From positions 4,588,001-4,652,000 of the forward strand of contig JAVLRN010000002.1 of assembly GCA_032821775.1 (NCBI GenBank): a stretch of DNA of 64,000 nt, in the 5' to 3' direction. The notes under the pieces were generated by a model that ran no database searches, was not told the DNA's origin, and saw nothing but the letters and a program-made list of their open reading frames with translations. This document shows, piece by piece, positions 24,304 through 35,441 of the stretch; within the stretch, counting starts at the first letter, position 1, and each line of letters begins with the position of its first letter. The DNA is from Sanguinoderma infundibulare. Its lineage: Eukaryota > Basidiomycota > Agaricomycetes > Polyporales > Polyporaceae. A program made the translations under genes and the position numbers.

Positions 24304-26422
24304 ATGAGGTTTGGAACTTTCTTCGCCGCGGTGTTGTCCGTCGGCTCTGCGCTGGCGTCCAACGTCCTCGAGCTTGACCCGGACAACTTCGATTCGACTA
24401 TTGGCAAGGGCAAGCCTGCACTGATCGAGTTGTAAGTCCGTGTTGTTTCCAAACGCTGCGATATCTAACCTGGCATGGTTCAGCTTCGCCCCATGGTGCG
24501 GACACTGCAAGGTATGTCTATGATGCTTGCGTCCGAGAATATCGGAGTAACCGTTGGCCGCGTAGAACCTTGCACCCGTCTACGAGGAGCTCGCGGACGC
24601 GTTCGCCCACCAGAAAGAGAAGGTCATCATCGCCAAGGTTGACGCGGATGGTGCTGGAAAGCCGCTTGGTCAGAAGTATGGTGTGACTGGCTTCCCAAGT
24701 ACGTGCTTCTTCCGCCCCTGTCCCTACGTGCCTATTCCGACGCCTCTTCACCCTCAGCCCTCAAGTGGTTCGATGCTGATGGAGCGGATGAGAAGTATGA
24801 CGGCGGCCGTGATCTTGAGGCTTTGGCCAACTTGTGAGTCGTCACTTCTCTTTGTATTTTCGGGCGCGTTTTCGGCTTTTCTTCTGGCTCGGGTTATCTT
24901 CTTCCCTCCGCCGCCTGTGATGCGTGTTGCGTGGAGTACAGATGGATGAAGTCGAGCAACACCACTGTCGTGAGTCGCCTCTCCGCGAGGACGTTGCATC
25001 AGTGCGTAGCGCTCGTCCGCGCGGTGTAGCGCCATGCGCGCGCGTGTGCATACGCTCACTAAGGAGCCACTGGTGTTCCGTGCGTCGTGTCTTGTGATCA
25101 GCGTGTAGGATGTGGATCGGCGCGAACAGCCAAGACGCAGAACCTGACGCGTCACGAGAGCAGTGTGGCGGGACGTCGTACACGAGGAATCGAACGCGAG
25201 TCTAGCGTACCGATTTTACCAGTCATGCCTTCTTGTCTTGTTTCCCGAGATTGGACCCTCTGTGCTGCTGTACTTCACACGCGTCTTCATAGGCGAAGGG
25301 AAACATTGATTATCCAATCATTCCTTGGGCGAGATGCACATCCAAACAGGTTTAAGGTCGCTGAATCTTTCGAGATGAGACCATATTTTTCGCCTGACCC
25401 AAGTCTTTATGTCCCCGCTTTGTGTTCACCATGTCGAATGTTGTACTGATGTCGGCGTTTCTCAGTGTCACCACAAAATCCGGCGTGAAGTCGAACATCA
25501 AGCCTCCACCTCCTCCGGCATACCAGATCCTCGACATCCACTCATTCGACGAGGTCGCTTTGGTATGTCTTGCGCGCTATCATTCCACACTTGGCGGCGA
25601 CTGCATGGTTGCTGATATGCATCGTATGCGGTATGTGTGATAGAACCCTGAGAAGGACGCCATCGTCGCGTTCACCGCCCCATGGTGCGGCCACTGCAAG
25701 CGCCTGAAGCCCGTGTACGAAGAAGTAGCGAAAGACTTTTCGAACGAGCCCAACGTAAGTCCAATCGCACCTTTATGCATGCCCGGATACTGAATGCCCT
25801 CTTGCAGTGCCTCATCATCAATGTCGACGCAGATGCGCAGAACAACCGCCCCCTCGCTCAGAAGTACGGTGTCGGCAGCTACCCCACGCTCAAGTTCTTC
25901 CCTAAGGGCGGCAAGGACGAGCCCATCGACTACGATGGTGCCCGTACAGAGGCGGCGTTCGTCGAGTACCTCAATGAGAAGTGCGGGACAAACCGCACCG
26001 TCGGCGGTCTGCTCAACGATAAGGCTGGCCGCCTCGAGCAACTGGATGTTCTCGCCGCGAAGTTCTTGGAGGAGTCCGCTGCGACGCGTCAGACGCTCCT
26101 CAAGGAGGCGACAGACCTCGCTGCGACGTTGGGAGCGGGCGCGAAGCATTACCTCCGTGTGATGGAGAAGGTCGTCGGCGGTAGCGAGGAGTACCTCGAG
26201 AAGGAGACGATTCGGTAAGCCCTCTTTGCGGATGTTCAGGACGATGTCTAATGGTGGCACAATTGCAGTCTCGCGTCGATCCTCCAGAAGCGTACGCTGT
26301 CTGCCGGTAAGCTCGACGAGATCAAGATCAAAGCGAACATCCTTGGCGCGTTCCGCCCTTTTAAGGTCGAGGAGGACGAGGAGCCCGAGGCCAAGGAGGA
26401 GGTTCAGCGTGACGAGCTGTAG
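24304..26422 (+). CDS. Protein disulfide isomerase, ERp38/TigA type
   Basis: Eight exons in phase: 24304-24431, 24484-24511, 24566-24698, 24758-24833, 25466-25562, 25644-25754, 25808-26214 and 26269-26422; 377 residues. An 18-residue signal peptide (cleavage after SALA) is followed by two thioredoxin domains with active sites WCGHCK at residues 48-51 and 169-172 (Cys-Gly-His-Cys), then an ERp29-like all-helical C-terminal domain and the ER-retention tail RDEL. It forms and rearranges disulfides in the ER lumen; this two-thioredoxin plus ERp29c layout is standard for fungal Tsp2/TigA proteins. The fourth intron (24834-25465) is 632 bases, about ten times its neighbours. A decayed copy of the last exon lies at 38511-38641 on the other strand. 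Confidence 0.95.
24834..25465 (+). other. Exceptionally long intron of the PDI gene
   Basis: The splice is supported by phase (TT plus T giving Phe) and by continuity of the domain linker. A 28-base segment at 24942-24969 is flanked by an acceptor and a GTGAGT donor, but including it would shift the frame, so it is not a coding exon unless used as a poison exon. I see no recognisable mobile element inside. Confidence 0.7.
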
Positions 26423-27695
26423 TCATGACATCGCTACGTCCCTTTGTCTCACGATTTAAGTTATTATGAATGTTTTCGTGGATGCTCTCATCGTACCGAT
26501 GGTTGACCACCTCGCAGCCGCCTGTAGAAGCGTGATGACATCATAGGCAAGCATATGCAGCGTCATCCAAGGGTTGCCGCATCATCTCTACCGATCGTGG
26601 CGGTCGTTGTAGGCGACGTCGACATCAGCTCGTGAGCGTAGCGGCTAAGACCATAGCTGACCAGTGATTCGTTCTTCGAATGGATATTCAATCCCTTGCG
26701 ACGACCACCGCACCACTCTCGTGCTGTCCACCGAAACCCATCCTGCGTTTCCTTCCAAAGCCAGCACGAAGGCTTGACGTCGAAGCAGAAGGTACCGATG
26801 CAGACGTCGCAGGACGTGGAACCTGGGCCGGTCGACAGTAGTCCGGAGACGGTGACGGAAGCCAAGTACTGTCAACAAGCTGGAGGACGAAGGCGTTCAT
26901 CGGCTGCCGAGCGTGCGTCGCATCCCGTCCGTCGCGCGTTTCCCTCGCTCACCACCCACCAGCTTCGTCTTGCCCAAGAACTGTCCGATGCCGGTAACAC
27001 CGTCCGGACAAGGGAGTTAAGTGCCTTCCGATCGCGTTCGACCTCGACTTTAAGGGCGCGCGCGCAATTGGCGACCGGCGCGTCCCCGAGTTCCAGCGCA
27101 GATCTACTGTACTTCGTCGTGGCCCACGGTCACGACGTACGGTACCAGCGGAGCGCATCGAGACTGTTGCTCTATCTTGCAGGGGTGTACGAGCAATTGG
27201 CGAGGGGAGCGGAGAGCCGTGATGGGGCGGAAAATGTGGGAGGTTTTAGCACCCGATGCTAAACATAGAGGTTCGTGCTCGGGGGATACAATCGTAACTG
27301 CGACTCTCACTCATTCCATTTGACATTGTAGGACTCAAGTGACTCTGGTCGTTCCCGCAGGCAATGTTCGGGGCTCGCTAGGTATAGCAATATATCTCCG
27401 TCCCGCGTCGCTATGTCAGAATGCGCGCGTTTTTGCACTTGGCCTCGAGACGTCGTCCTTGCGTGCCCCCAGTGTATCTACTGCATCTAATACGCGATGC
27501 CCGAGCCTGAGATCTTTGAGGTTTGAGTGCGGAATGAACTTATGCGTCGCCACCCGTCCCACTCGTCATAACTTCGTTGGGGTGCGTCTGACGACCAAAC
27601 AGAGCTTGTTCATGTTCTTGACGGGGGATGCACCGTGAGACGAATTGTGCCTATCTCTATCTTTACTAGCTATCTCCACCTGTACTCCCGACCCA
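26423..27695. other. Convergent intergenic interval
   Basis: Lies between the 3' ends of the PDI gene (+) and the DUF6533 gene (-). Two coding-like stretches (minus 26865-26563 with CDVCIGTFCFDVKPSCWLW; plus around 27030-27200) could be gene relics, but neither shows splice structure or a known domain. No gene called. Confidence 0.35.
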
Positions 27696-29551
27696 CTAGG
27701 CTGCCACTCTGGAGGACGAGGCGGAAGCCTCAGATGGTTGGCCATCCTCGCCACCGCTGTCTGCTATTGAGTTCGGTGCCGCCTCCAATCCATCATCGCT
27801 CGCGGCCTCGTTGAGTGTGTCTTCATCCTCTCCTCGCCAGTAGTCTTCGGGTGTGAGACGAGTAGCGAGCGAGCCAACCACCCTGTTGAAGACGACTGAG
27901 CTTGTCTGAGATGTTCCTTCGTCAAGTTGAATCGAGGACATGATACCGAGCGCCTTCTGGCGGTTTGCCCATTGGAGGTGCAGGAGGAAACGCTGGACCA
28001 GGATCGCTGTCAACCTTGCCACGCAATTCCGGGTCTCGGATAAGCATCGAGAGCATCACTCTGACGCTGTCGGGAGACACCCACGGTTCGGTGAAGTCGA
28101 CTATGACGCTCGTGTTCTCGAAGGCGGGGACGTCTATCTGCGGGTTGAGCGCGGACGTCGTCCGTCTTGTCATTCTGAGATGTCTTCATGGCGAGCAGTG
28201 GGGCTACTCACGGATAGCAACGAGAAGCTGAGATGTAGCGCGTTGAGGACGAGTAGAATGCTGCATCGCGGGGGTCTGGGTGTCAAGGGTTGCATTTCGT
28301 GAGGTGCACACGTCACTAACAGAAAGTAGATGGTTCCTATGTCCATCCACAAGGTCAGTCTCGCATTATTCAAACGCCTCGGTAATCGCGGCGCTCACCG
28401 TTCGTAAGCAGCACGTTCGCCAACGTTTTGTCCCGGTGCACCCGACGCAGGTCCGTGCCTCTAAACAGGGCCAGCCAGGTGGTGCCGATGACGATGCAGT
28501 CCGCTGCAAGCAGCGACGTTCGGGAGGCGATAGTGACTGGCAAGCCAAATGGGAAGTTAGTACTTGCAAGGGGCCACGGCGCACGCATCGCCGACCATCA
28601 CCTAACGCACATCTGGACTAAGGGTTAGAGTAACGCCATTAACGGGAGCCGGAAGAAAAGGAGAAGTGCTCACTGTCGTGATATCAAGTCCGGAGTGGCG
28701 TCCAACACGGTACACCCAACCAGGCTCAGGTTCACACCAGTGATCCCAAATGCAAAGCTGGCCTAATATTTGTGGCCATCAGTGGAAAGAACGCATCCCG
28801 CAACTTCGAAAATTGGCTGACTAGGTTGATGATGATCGGGACGATAGAGAGCCCAAAGACGAGGACGGAGGACGTCCAGCGACGGGAACGGTCGGACAGT
28901 GCGAATACCCGCAGAGCGGAGAATGCTGAGGACAGACAACTTGTGAACGCGGCTGAAAATGACCAGGGCTCTGGAGACGGACCTCCCCAAACAATGTATG
29001 GCAGCAACCCGATTACGATGCTGGAGATGACGATGGCCGTGCACCTTCGGAGTGTTCAGGACGTGGCGTCTATCATGCATCATAGATGTGTATTACGAAC
29101 CTCTGTGACAAATATGTCAGCGGATCGGGATCTGGAGAGACAATCCGAGTATATACTGCAGCCAGTGACACACCCTGTTGGACGGTATGGGGCCATAGGG
29201 CACGAGGGAGTAGGCATACCAGAGTAGGTTGCAGTATCTGTTCAGGTAGAACAAAGTGGCGGCACCCGTCTGTCGGCTCGTCCAGAAGTACTCGACACCC
29301 TCGCCAGTGGTGAGGATGCAGTCGTATAGAAAGATGACTGGTAATGGAATGGGAGAGAAGTGTGGAGGTCACTAGGGAAGGAAGCAAAGTCGCCATTACA
29401 AGGGTGCTGCTCACCTGTACCCACCATACCGCAGTAATTGACGAGCATCCTAAACAGTGCATTTAACATTCGTGTTCTCTGTAAAGGGGAGAGGGACGTA
29501 CAGGCTCTCGTACTCGGGGATGATGTCTGATGGCTCAGTCGGGGATGCCAT
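27696..29551 (-). CDS. DUF6533 domain multi-pass membrane protein
   Basis: Start MASPTEPSDIIPEYESL at 29551. First exons in phase: 29551-29502, 29449-29421, 29337-29172, 29044-28983, then one starting at 28925. The DUF6533 signature is clear: YDCILTTGEGVEYFW, LFYLNRYCNLLW, then LLPYIVWG/AFSALRVFALS across a splice. Later exons give FAFGITGVNLSLVGC, TIASRTSLLAADCIVIG, GTIYFL and ENTSVIVDFTEP, and the last exon runs LTAILVQRFLLHLQ to an acidic Ser-rich tail ending at 27696. About seven transmembrane helices are expected. The 127-base intron 29171-29045 rests on an unusual GTGTCA donor and is the weakest junction; the family is very common in Agaricomycetes and has no known function. Confidence 0.85.
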
Positions 29552-30279
29552 GTGTGCACTATGAGAGTGACACACTGGGGAAGATCGGGTTGCTCCACTC
29601 TCGAGTGCCACGGCTCCGCTTTATCTAGGCCTTAAAAATAATCCAAGGTTATGTAGAAACGCAGTCAGAAGATGCAACAGAAACGAACAGACCAGATTGG
29701 GGCCACACCGGTGCAGGCCACCGACTACCATCTGTTAAATGTTGGAAGAAGGACAATGTTTGCGATGATAGAGAAGCAATCCTGACCACAGCGAAGAGTA
29801 TCATTTTGTCCTTGCTTTAAGAGAACAGGGGTTGTTTATCTTATAAATCGAGGCCGAAGCCCTTCACTGTCGAGGTATCGGTGAATAAATACTCGCAAAT
29901 AATGCACGGGGAACTCACGAAGGTGCACCTCTGGGCCTTGGCGGTGTATCGTTCTCCGACATCGCTACATGGCTGAAAGATTAGGAAGGAACTATACCAA
30001 TCATACAGTCAGACAGACCGCAGAGCCGAGAGACTGACGTGCATCGATCTGTCCACACCACTGCGCCATATGCAGTATCTGGCAGATGAATCTCGAGAAC
30101 CAGAACCGTCATGCGGAAGCCGAAACTGAAGGACGCTGGCGCCGCGCAATGCCAATCCGCAATAAAATATCTGCAACACACAGATCTCTGTCGAATACCA
30201 GCGCCCTGCACTGTGCACTCCACCCATAGGGGGATGGGCGTGCTCAGCTCAAATTCAGGCATAACGACACCCTTGATAA
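29552..30279. other. Interval without a supported gene
   Basis: AT-richer than its surroundings. A minus-strand ORF (30262-29981, PEFELSTPIPLWVECT...) has some coding character but no domain or clear splice partners. Confidence 0.35.
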
Positions 30280-31120
30280 TTTGCGGTGTACATGTAGTCT
30301 GAAAGGGGAAGATTGGGGTACACAGTAAGCGAATGTAGGGGGAATAATCAGGATGGCTTCCTGATAGTTACTCACAGCACAAATTGCACAATTGGATTGA
30401 ACCTTGGTCGGTTTGTGAATCAAGTCGCCACTGTTGGAAGCGTATCAGATTCTCACCGCAGGCATCAAAAGTAATGAACTACCATCAGTGTAAGTCGAGG
30501 CCGGACAAGTGTTGAGCTATATTCCATGTTCGTCAGCAACGGCATCTGCTGGATTTAAAGGTCTGACTAGAACATATCCGGAGTGCAACGTTGAATCGTG
30601 TATGCTCGACGTCCACAGGATCGAAGGTGGCAAAGAGCTAGGCATCCCACTCGGTCAAAGTGCCTCTGACCGAGTTATTACTCAAAACCAGGACAAAATG
30701 GTAGACGTCCTGTTGGAAACTTGGATTGAGGCAGCTGAGCTGAGGCTAAGGGTCCCAGATCCAAGCCTATGAAAGGTGTGCTTTACAATTTATGACGTGT
30801 AGCTAGATTTGATTCATCAAATTGCGCGAGGGGAAGTGTACATGTACACGTACCTCAAGTGTAACTCAATCTGCTAAGATTCAAGAAGGACTGACGCGCA
30901 GCAAGGATCGGACAGGGAACGTGATGGGGTGACAAAGCATGTGACACGTCTCTCAGTGTCACGCTTCCTATCGACGCGACATCGTCCGAGTCGTCGCTCG
31001 CCTGTCTACACACTTCTTTCCGCTCTCCCTGACGTGCCGGTCGACGCAAAGATTGTAAACGATGACCAGAGAGTCAAGCCTGGCGTGTCAAGATCCTCGG
31101 AACATGCACCTCCCAGTAAT
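30280..31120. repeat. Diverged tandem duplication, left copy
   Basis: Matches 31440-32300 in collinear blocks: a block around TCTGAAA-rich sequence with GGAATAATCA (30291-30350 against 31461-31530), a block with GGTTCGTGAAYC-like sequence, and a block around ACATCGTCC followed by GTCGAC (30979 against 32246). The offset grows from about 1170 to about 1267 bases, so indels have accumulated. The minus strand of both copies looks like the remains of one gene, and the plus-strand 3' end of both encodes related peptides (VPVDAKI / LPVDSMT). Family unknown. Confidence 0.55.
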
Positions 31121-31439
31121 CAATGGCCGTATGCTTCTTTGGTGTGTCCATGGAAAAGAGAATACGATAGGAATGATTTTCACCAACTGTGCCTGCTGGG
31201 CTGGAGAGTCGGGCTTGACAAGCAACGAGTTGCCTACATCACGGAGTTTGGTATATGGCTGATGAATCGTAAGGGACTGTCCAGGAGAACGCCGCGGCCG
31301 CGTGATGGCGGCAACTTCATAACGCTATCAGACTAGCGATCAACTTCTGCAGCTGCTACGCACGTTTCAGGCATCCCACCAGACCTCTCTCAGAAGTGCG
31401 TGGACCAGTGGCGTTCAACGGAGATCGTGAGGTTGGACG

Positions 31440-32300
31440 GATACCTCGGATGGTTGGGCGTGTGCAGTCTGAAAAGGGGAGATGGGTGTGCATAAGTGAC
31501 TGAGCTTGGAATAATCAAGACGACCTGTATGCAGTCCTCGGGGCATAAACTGTACCTTGATTGCCAATGAGAGGTTCGTGAACCGAGTTGCAGCGGGGGA
31601 TGGGTATCAGATCTTCCACAGGAGGCAGTGAACTCGTCTCGGCGTGGCGACAGGCGAGTGTACTTTGGACACTCTTCCAAGTCGGCGACGATGGGGATTG
31701 AACTTTGAGGGAAGTTAAGCCCACCGAGAGGCCTACCGGTACCGGTGCACAGCGTCCACAAGGTCGTGCATCCGGTTGTACAATGTCTCAGGTTCAGCTG
31801 GCGGCGTTCGAATGCTGCTACGATCGCAGCCTGTGGACAATTCATCATGGGAGATGGATATGGGGGATGGATAGAACTGGAATCGCACCGCGTGAACACG
31901 ACCACTCTTCTCTTCAATCGACGACAGCTCAATTGCTCTTCCTGTAACGTAATCATCGGGCGGGAACAATGTCCGGGACAGGCACAAGCTACGCGTGGCT
32001 TCCGTTCACGATCGGTCAGTTCCCCGCTCTACACAGATGAAACATGGGAAAAGGGCATACAACAGTGGCTGTGGTGGTTTGTGTGGATGGCGTGCCATCC
32101 GCTTGAACTGGTTATACGAGTGGACGCAATCGGGCCGTTGTCCGACCGGTACATACTACTCCCGCGGTCTGACGCACGCATCACGGTCCACCACTGATCT
32201 ACCTCAGCGTCCACAACCGTCCCCTATCGACTCGACCATGTCACGACATCGTCCTCGTCTGCCTTTCCACGAGCTCCCCGCTCTTCCTGAGTTACCCGTC
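31440..32300. repeat. Diverged tandem duplication, right copy
   Basis: Partner of 30280-31120. Its plus-strand end carries a 43-codon ORF (32238-32369, MSRHRPRLPFHELPALPEL) that runs into the primase relic. Whether that ORF was the primase N-terminus or a separate gene is unclear. Confidence 0.55.
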
Positions 32301-32360
32301 GACTCAATGACTATCTGCGACTGGCAAAAGGTCGAGCCTGTCATCCCCGAGACTCTGCTC

Positions 32361-33780
32361 GCCTTCTAAAGGAGACGTGCGATTGCGTTACACCTCGTTC
32401 GCTCGGAAGCCCCATAAGTTCAAGGAGGAAGCCTGTACCCACAACGTCACTCGTTTCGAGATCGGTTCCATCCTTGGCGCACGAGTGAGTCCTTATCCTC
32501 CATCGCCCGACACACATATGCATGCATACTGACGCAATCTGGCAGACACGAGACAAAAGGACTGTCTGCTCCACGACATGTTCTCTGTCTACCTCCGCGA
32601 GCTCGTGTTGGACATCGATATGACCGATTACGACCCCATTCGCACCTGCTGCTCTCTACCGCAGACATCTATCGCCGCTGCGGGGCGTTCACCGTGGCCG
32701 CCGTCCGTGTCCAGCACGAGCCACGACAAGTTCGGCTTCCGCCTGGGGGTGAGCAACTGCCGGGCCCTCAAGCTAGAGGGAGGACGTCAGAGGTCATCCG
32801 AAGACAGGTGGCGGCTCATTGTGGGCGAGATTGACGAAGGATCGTACTCTCGTCGAGGCGGTTAATCGGTACGTGTCACCAAAGAAGTATCGTATAGGAT
32901 AACCGTTGTTCACGTGGCTCAAGGACGCCAAAGCGTAAGATTGGGCGTGCGCACAAGGTGGGGCATCACGTGACTGTAAACTGTCACGCTCGGGCACTTT
33001 TGGCGGGGAGGAAATACTACAAAACGATGGGCTTCACGGGGAGGCTCTTAAATAAAAATGTAGCTCCTAAACTTTGTGAAGAGAGTGCCAATCTATAAAG
33101 TTTAGGAAGCTGATTTTCGGATTTGTCCCGCGTGCGAGAGGAGATGCAGAAGTTCTGTCGGCCATGGCACACGGGCGTCTACGTAAGTCTATATTGGGTG
33201 ATACCAAAAAGGAAGCCGATAGCTGGCAGTCGCTCCACCGCCGTCGCCTTCCCCCGCAGGAACCATGCCAAAGCGGTCGCTGCGGGCCTGGTCTTCTATC
33301 ACAAACCTTGCCCACGGAAACCACGCACACAAGAAGGCAAGGTTAGCAACAGACCGGGTCTGCGGTGAGGAAGACAACGAAAACATACCCCCTCCCGCTC
33401 CGGATACTTAACACACAATATTAATCGCTCATCGTGTCAAGCGCCCGATTCACGTGCATGGTCACAGTGTGACATAGCCCCACCTTGTGCGCAAGCCCAA
33501 TCTTACATCTTCCAGTATGCATACCCCCGTCTCGGCACCGAAGTCTACCGATACAACGCCCGTTCATTTGCATCTATCCGAAGACAGCACGGGTGTCCAT
33601 CTCAATCCGTGCGCAATCGCCAAGTTCGACCAGAACAAGGTGCCGACCGTCCAGCAGAGCTTCCCGAGCTAGCTTGAGCGGGAAAGCACCACGCCGTTTG
33701 GGAGCGGAGGTGGCTGAAGCTATTCATCGACATGGTCGACAAGCACCTGATGGGTCTAATGGAGGCGGAATATGTGGTGA
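32361..33780 (+). pseudogene. Decayed DNA primase small subunit (PRIM1/Pri1 family)
   Basis: Family motifs occur in the right order but in shifting frames: LRYTSFARKPHKFKEE and TRFEIGSILGAR ending at 32484; an intact-looking intron 32485-32545; then TRDKRTV; RELVLDIDMTDYDPIRTCC at about 32596-32652 in another frame; ADIYRRCGAFTVAAVRV from 32661 in a third; DKFGFR; later QYAYPRLGTEV near 33512, PFICIYPKTARVSI, FDQNKVPTVQQ and a C-terminal helix LKLFIDMVDKHLMGLM near 33720. The WVYSGRRG-like core and the N-terminal REFAF segment are missing. The family makes the RNA primer for replication; this copy cannot encode a working enzyme. An intact copy must be elsewhere in the genome, since primase is essential. 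Confidence 0.88.
33065..33107. repeat. 11-base inverted repeat (hairpin)
   Basis: TCCTAAACTTT at 33065-33075 is repeated inverted at 33097-33107 with a 21-base loop; flanking AGCT extends the pairing with one bulge. It lies inside the primase relic and may mark the end of a small inserted element. Confidence 0.5.
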
Positions 33781-34849
33781 GTGCCATGTCGGTGCCTTTC
33801 AGGCCTCGAAATCTAGACTTAACTCTTGGGCTTGCAGGCTCGTTATGATGACACAGTCAAGGCCGGCTATTGGGAAGTACACGTATCAATATTGTGCCGT
33901 GATACCGGTACTCATGGATTTGTGCACGAGGGAGTGTCGTTCCCGGAATACGTCTTTGACGAAGGGTGCGGATGGGGATTAGTACAAGTGGGCTTGTAAA
34001 GTTCTCTCATAGTTGGGTTGTTTCGATGACAGATCGCGGAGGGGACTCGTATGTCACCCCATCTTGCACCCGGAGGACGGCGAGAAGCTCGGCGCTGCGA
34101 TGATCGAATACGTTTGGTACGTGCCCGCCGTTAGAAACCAGTCAAGCTGCGTTCCTGAAATGAGTTCCGGCAGCCTCCAGATCGACCTTCGATATCCCGT
34201 TCTGGTTCTCAATTGGACGTTCGTCCCATTTGACCGACCTCGTCCTGGATTGTGATTCTCATTGTCTCCGAAATAGCTGTATGCCTTCTGTGATCTCAAT
34301 GTCCCGACATGTGGCGACGGCGACGGACCGATCTGCGCCGTTGAATTTGACGTCCTCGCAACTGCAGTAGAAATCATGCGATGGCCAATCCGGGTGTTTG
34401 CATCGTCTGGACTGGTTTCTCCTTCGTCGCTTTGCAACCAATTGTCGTTCGCGCGAAGCACCGTGCGCCGCCTTGGTGAAATTGAGGGTTCGGACTGGAG
34501 CTGTATGCAAGGTGAGCATCCGGACCGTCGTCATCGACCTGTTCAGGAAGCGGGGACAACCCAACCTAACCTATAGCCAGCGACCCCCGTCCCCGCGCGC
34601 ATCGAATCTGCGATACCGATACCGGTCTCGAACCCTGGCCATGGAAGAGGTCGTCTACACGATAAAGTGCTTCATCAAGGAAGGCTCTGGGTAAGTACAT
34701 CGTTCCGAGCCTGGTAAGTGGTCTCTGACAGGAGGTGGCTACAGTCTAGTGATCGCAGGTGATCAGAAGCATATCGAGGCAACTTCGAAGTCTGCCAGTT
34801 GATCGGTTTGGTGCGTCTTTCACTTATCGAGTACTGTATCCTCGCCTGC
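33781..34849 (+). other. Interval with unassigned ORF fragments
   Basis: Between the primase relic and the duplicated block. Short open stretches (34013-34255 and 34398-34694) end at donor-like sites but show no domain. Probably further decayed sequence. Confidence 0.3.
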
Positions 34850-35175
34850 GCTGAGAGTGCGCTGGATAGACCAGGCTCATATACGACGTTTGTCGAGACC
34901 CGGGGGCGTATTCTTCGCCCCGCGCGACTACAGCAACTTACTGCTTCTTGAAGATGGCATTGCGGAGGCGTGCGGCTCTGGACGTGGTTCTCGAGCGGCA
35001 GGAAGCAAAGGGGATCGTCACCTTTCCCAGGTCGATTGGATTCAGCGCCGGAGAAGGATGACCGGAGATGGTGTGCTTCTGGCGTCGAAGTGACGGAGAA
35101 GACGTTGCGACGTGGCAGGAAGTTCGGTGCGTGTTCCTCGCGGGTGGCTTCGAGAACCGGTACAGATATGGCTCG
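34850..35175 (+). pseudogene. Relic of the unnamed gene, copy A
   Basis: In shifted frames it encodes ALDVVLERQEAKGIVTFPRS, then a RWCASGVE-like stretch and ATWQEVRCVF. These match, in order, VDVLLRREVAKAIMALPLS, WRWCACGVEDTD and AWQEIRCVSF of the better-preserved copy at 43480-44227. It sits immediately upstream of F-box gene A, as its partner does upstream of F-box gene B. Confidence 0.55.
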
Positions 35176-35441
35176 CAGTTCGCGTGTAAACTCAGCGTAA
35201 AGAAGCCGTCTGTGCGATAATTGTCCACTGACTTCCTTGCCGGTCTGACAGCTGCTTCTGTCGCCTTTCTCAACGTCTGGCGCCCTCGTTGTCTCCGACT
35301 GCCATCATCCCCCCTCCCCTCTCACTCACAGAACAGCAGAGTACCCAGGCGTGAGTGGGCTTATCGTATCTCACAAACCCCGTGCTAATACCGCGCTCGC
35401 ACGTAGGTCGTCCAGCATCCCGTACTTCTCTCCGTGCACGA

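Noticed and set aside
24942..24969. Extra 28-base coding exon in the PDI gene
   Set aside because: Its inclusion shifts the frame and breaks the second thioredoxin domain; kept only as a possible poison exon.
25170..25215. B-box-like GTTCGATTCC on the minus strand inside the PDI intron
   Set aside because: No matching A box, acceptor stem or anticodon arm at the right spacing; not a tRNA.
26696..27262. 188-codon plus-strand ORF after the PDI gene
   Set aside because: No start context, no domain; part of it is antisense to another coding-like stretch, so neither was called.
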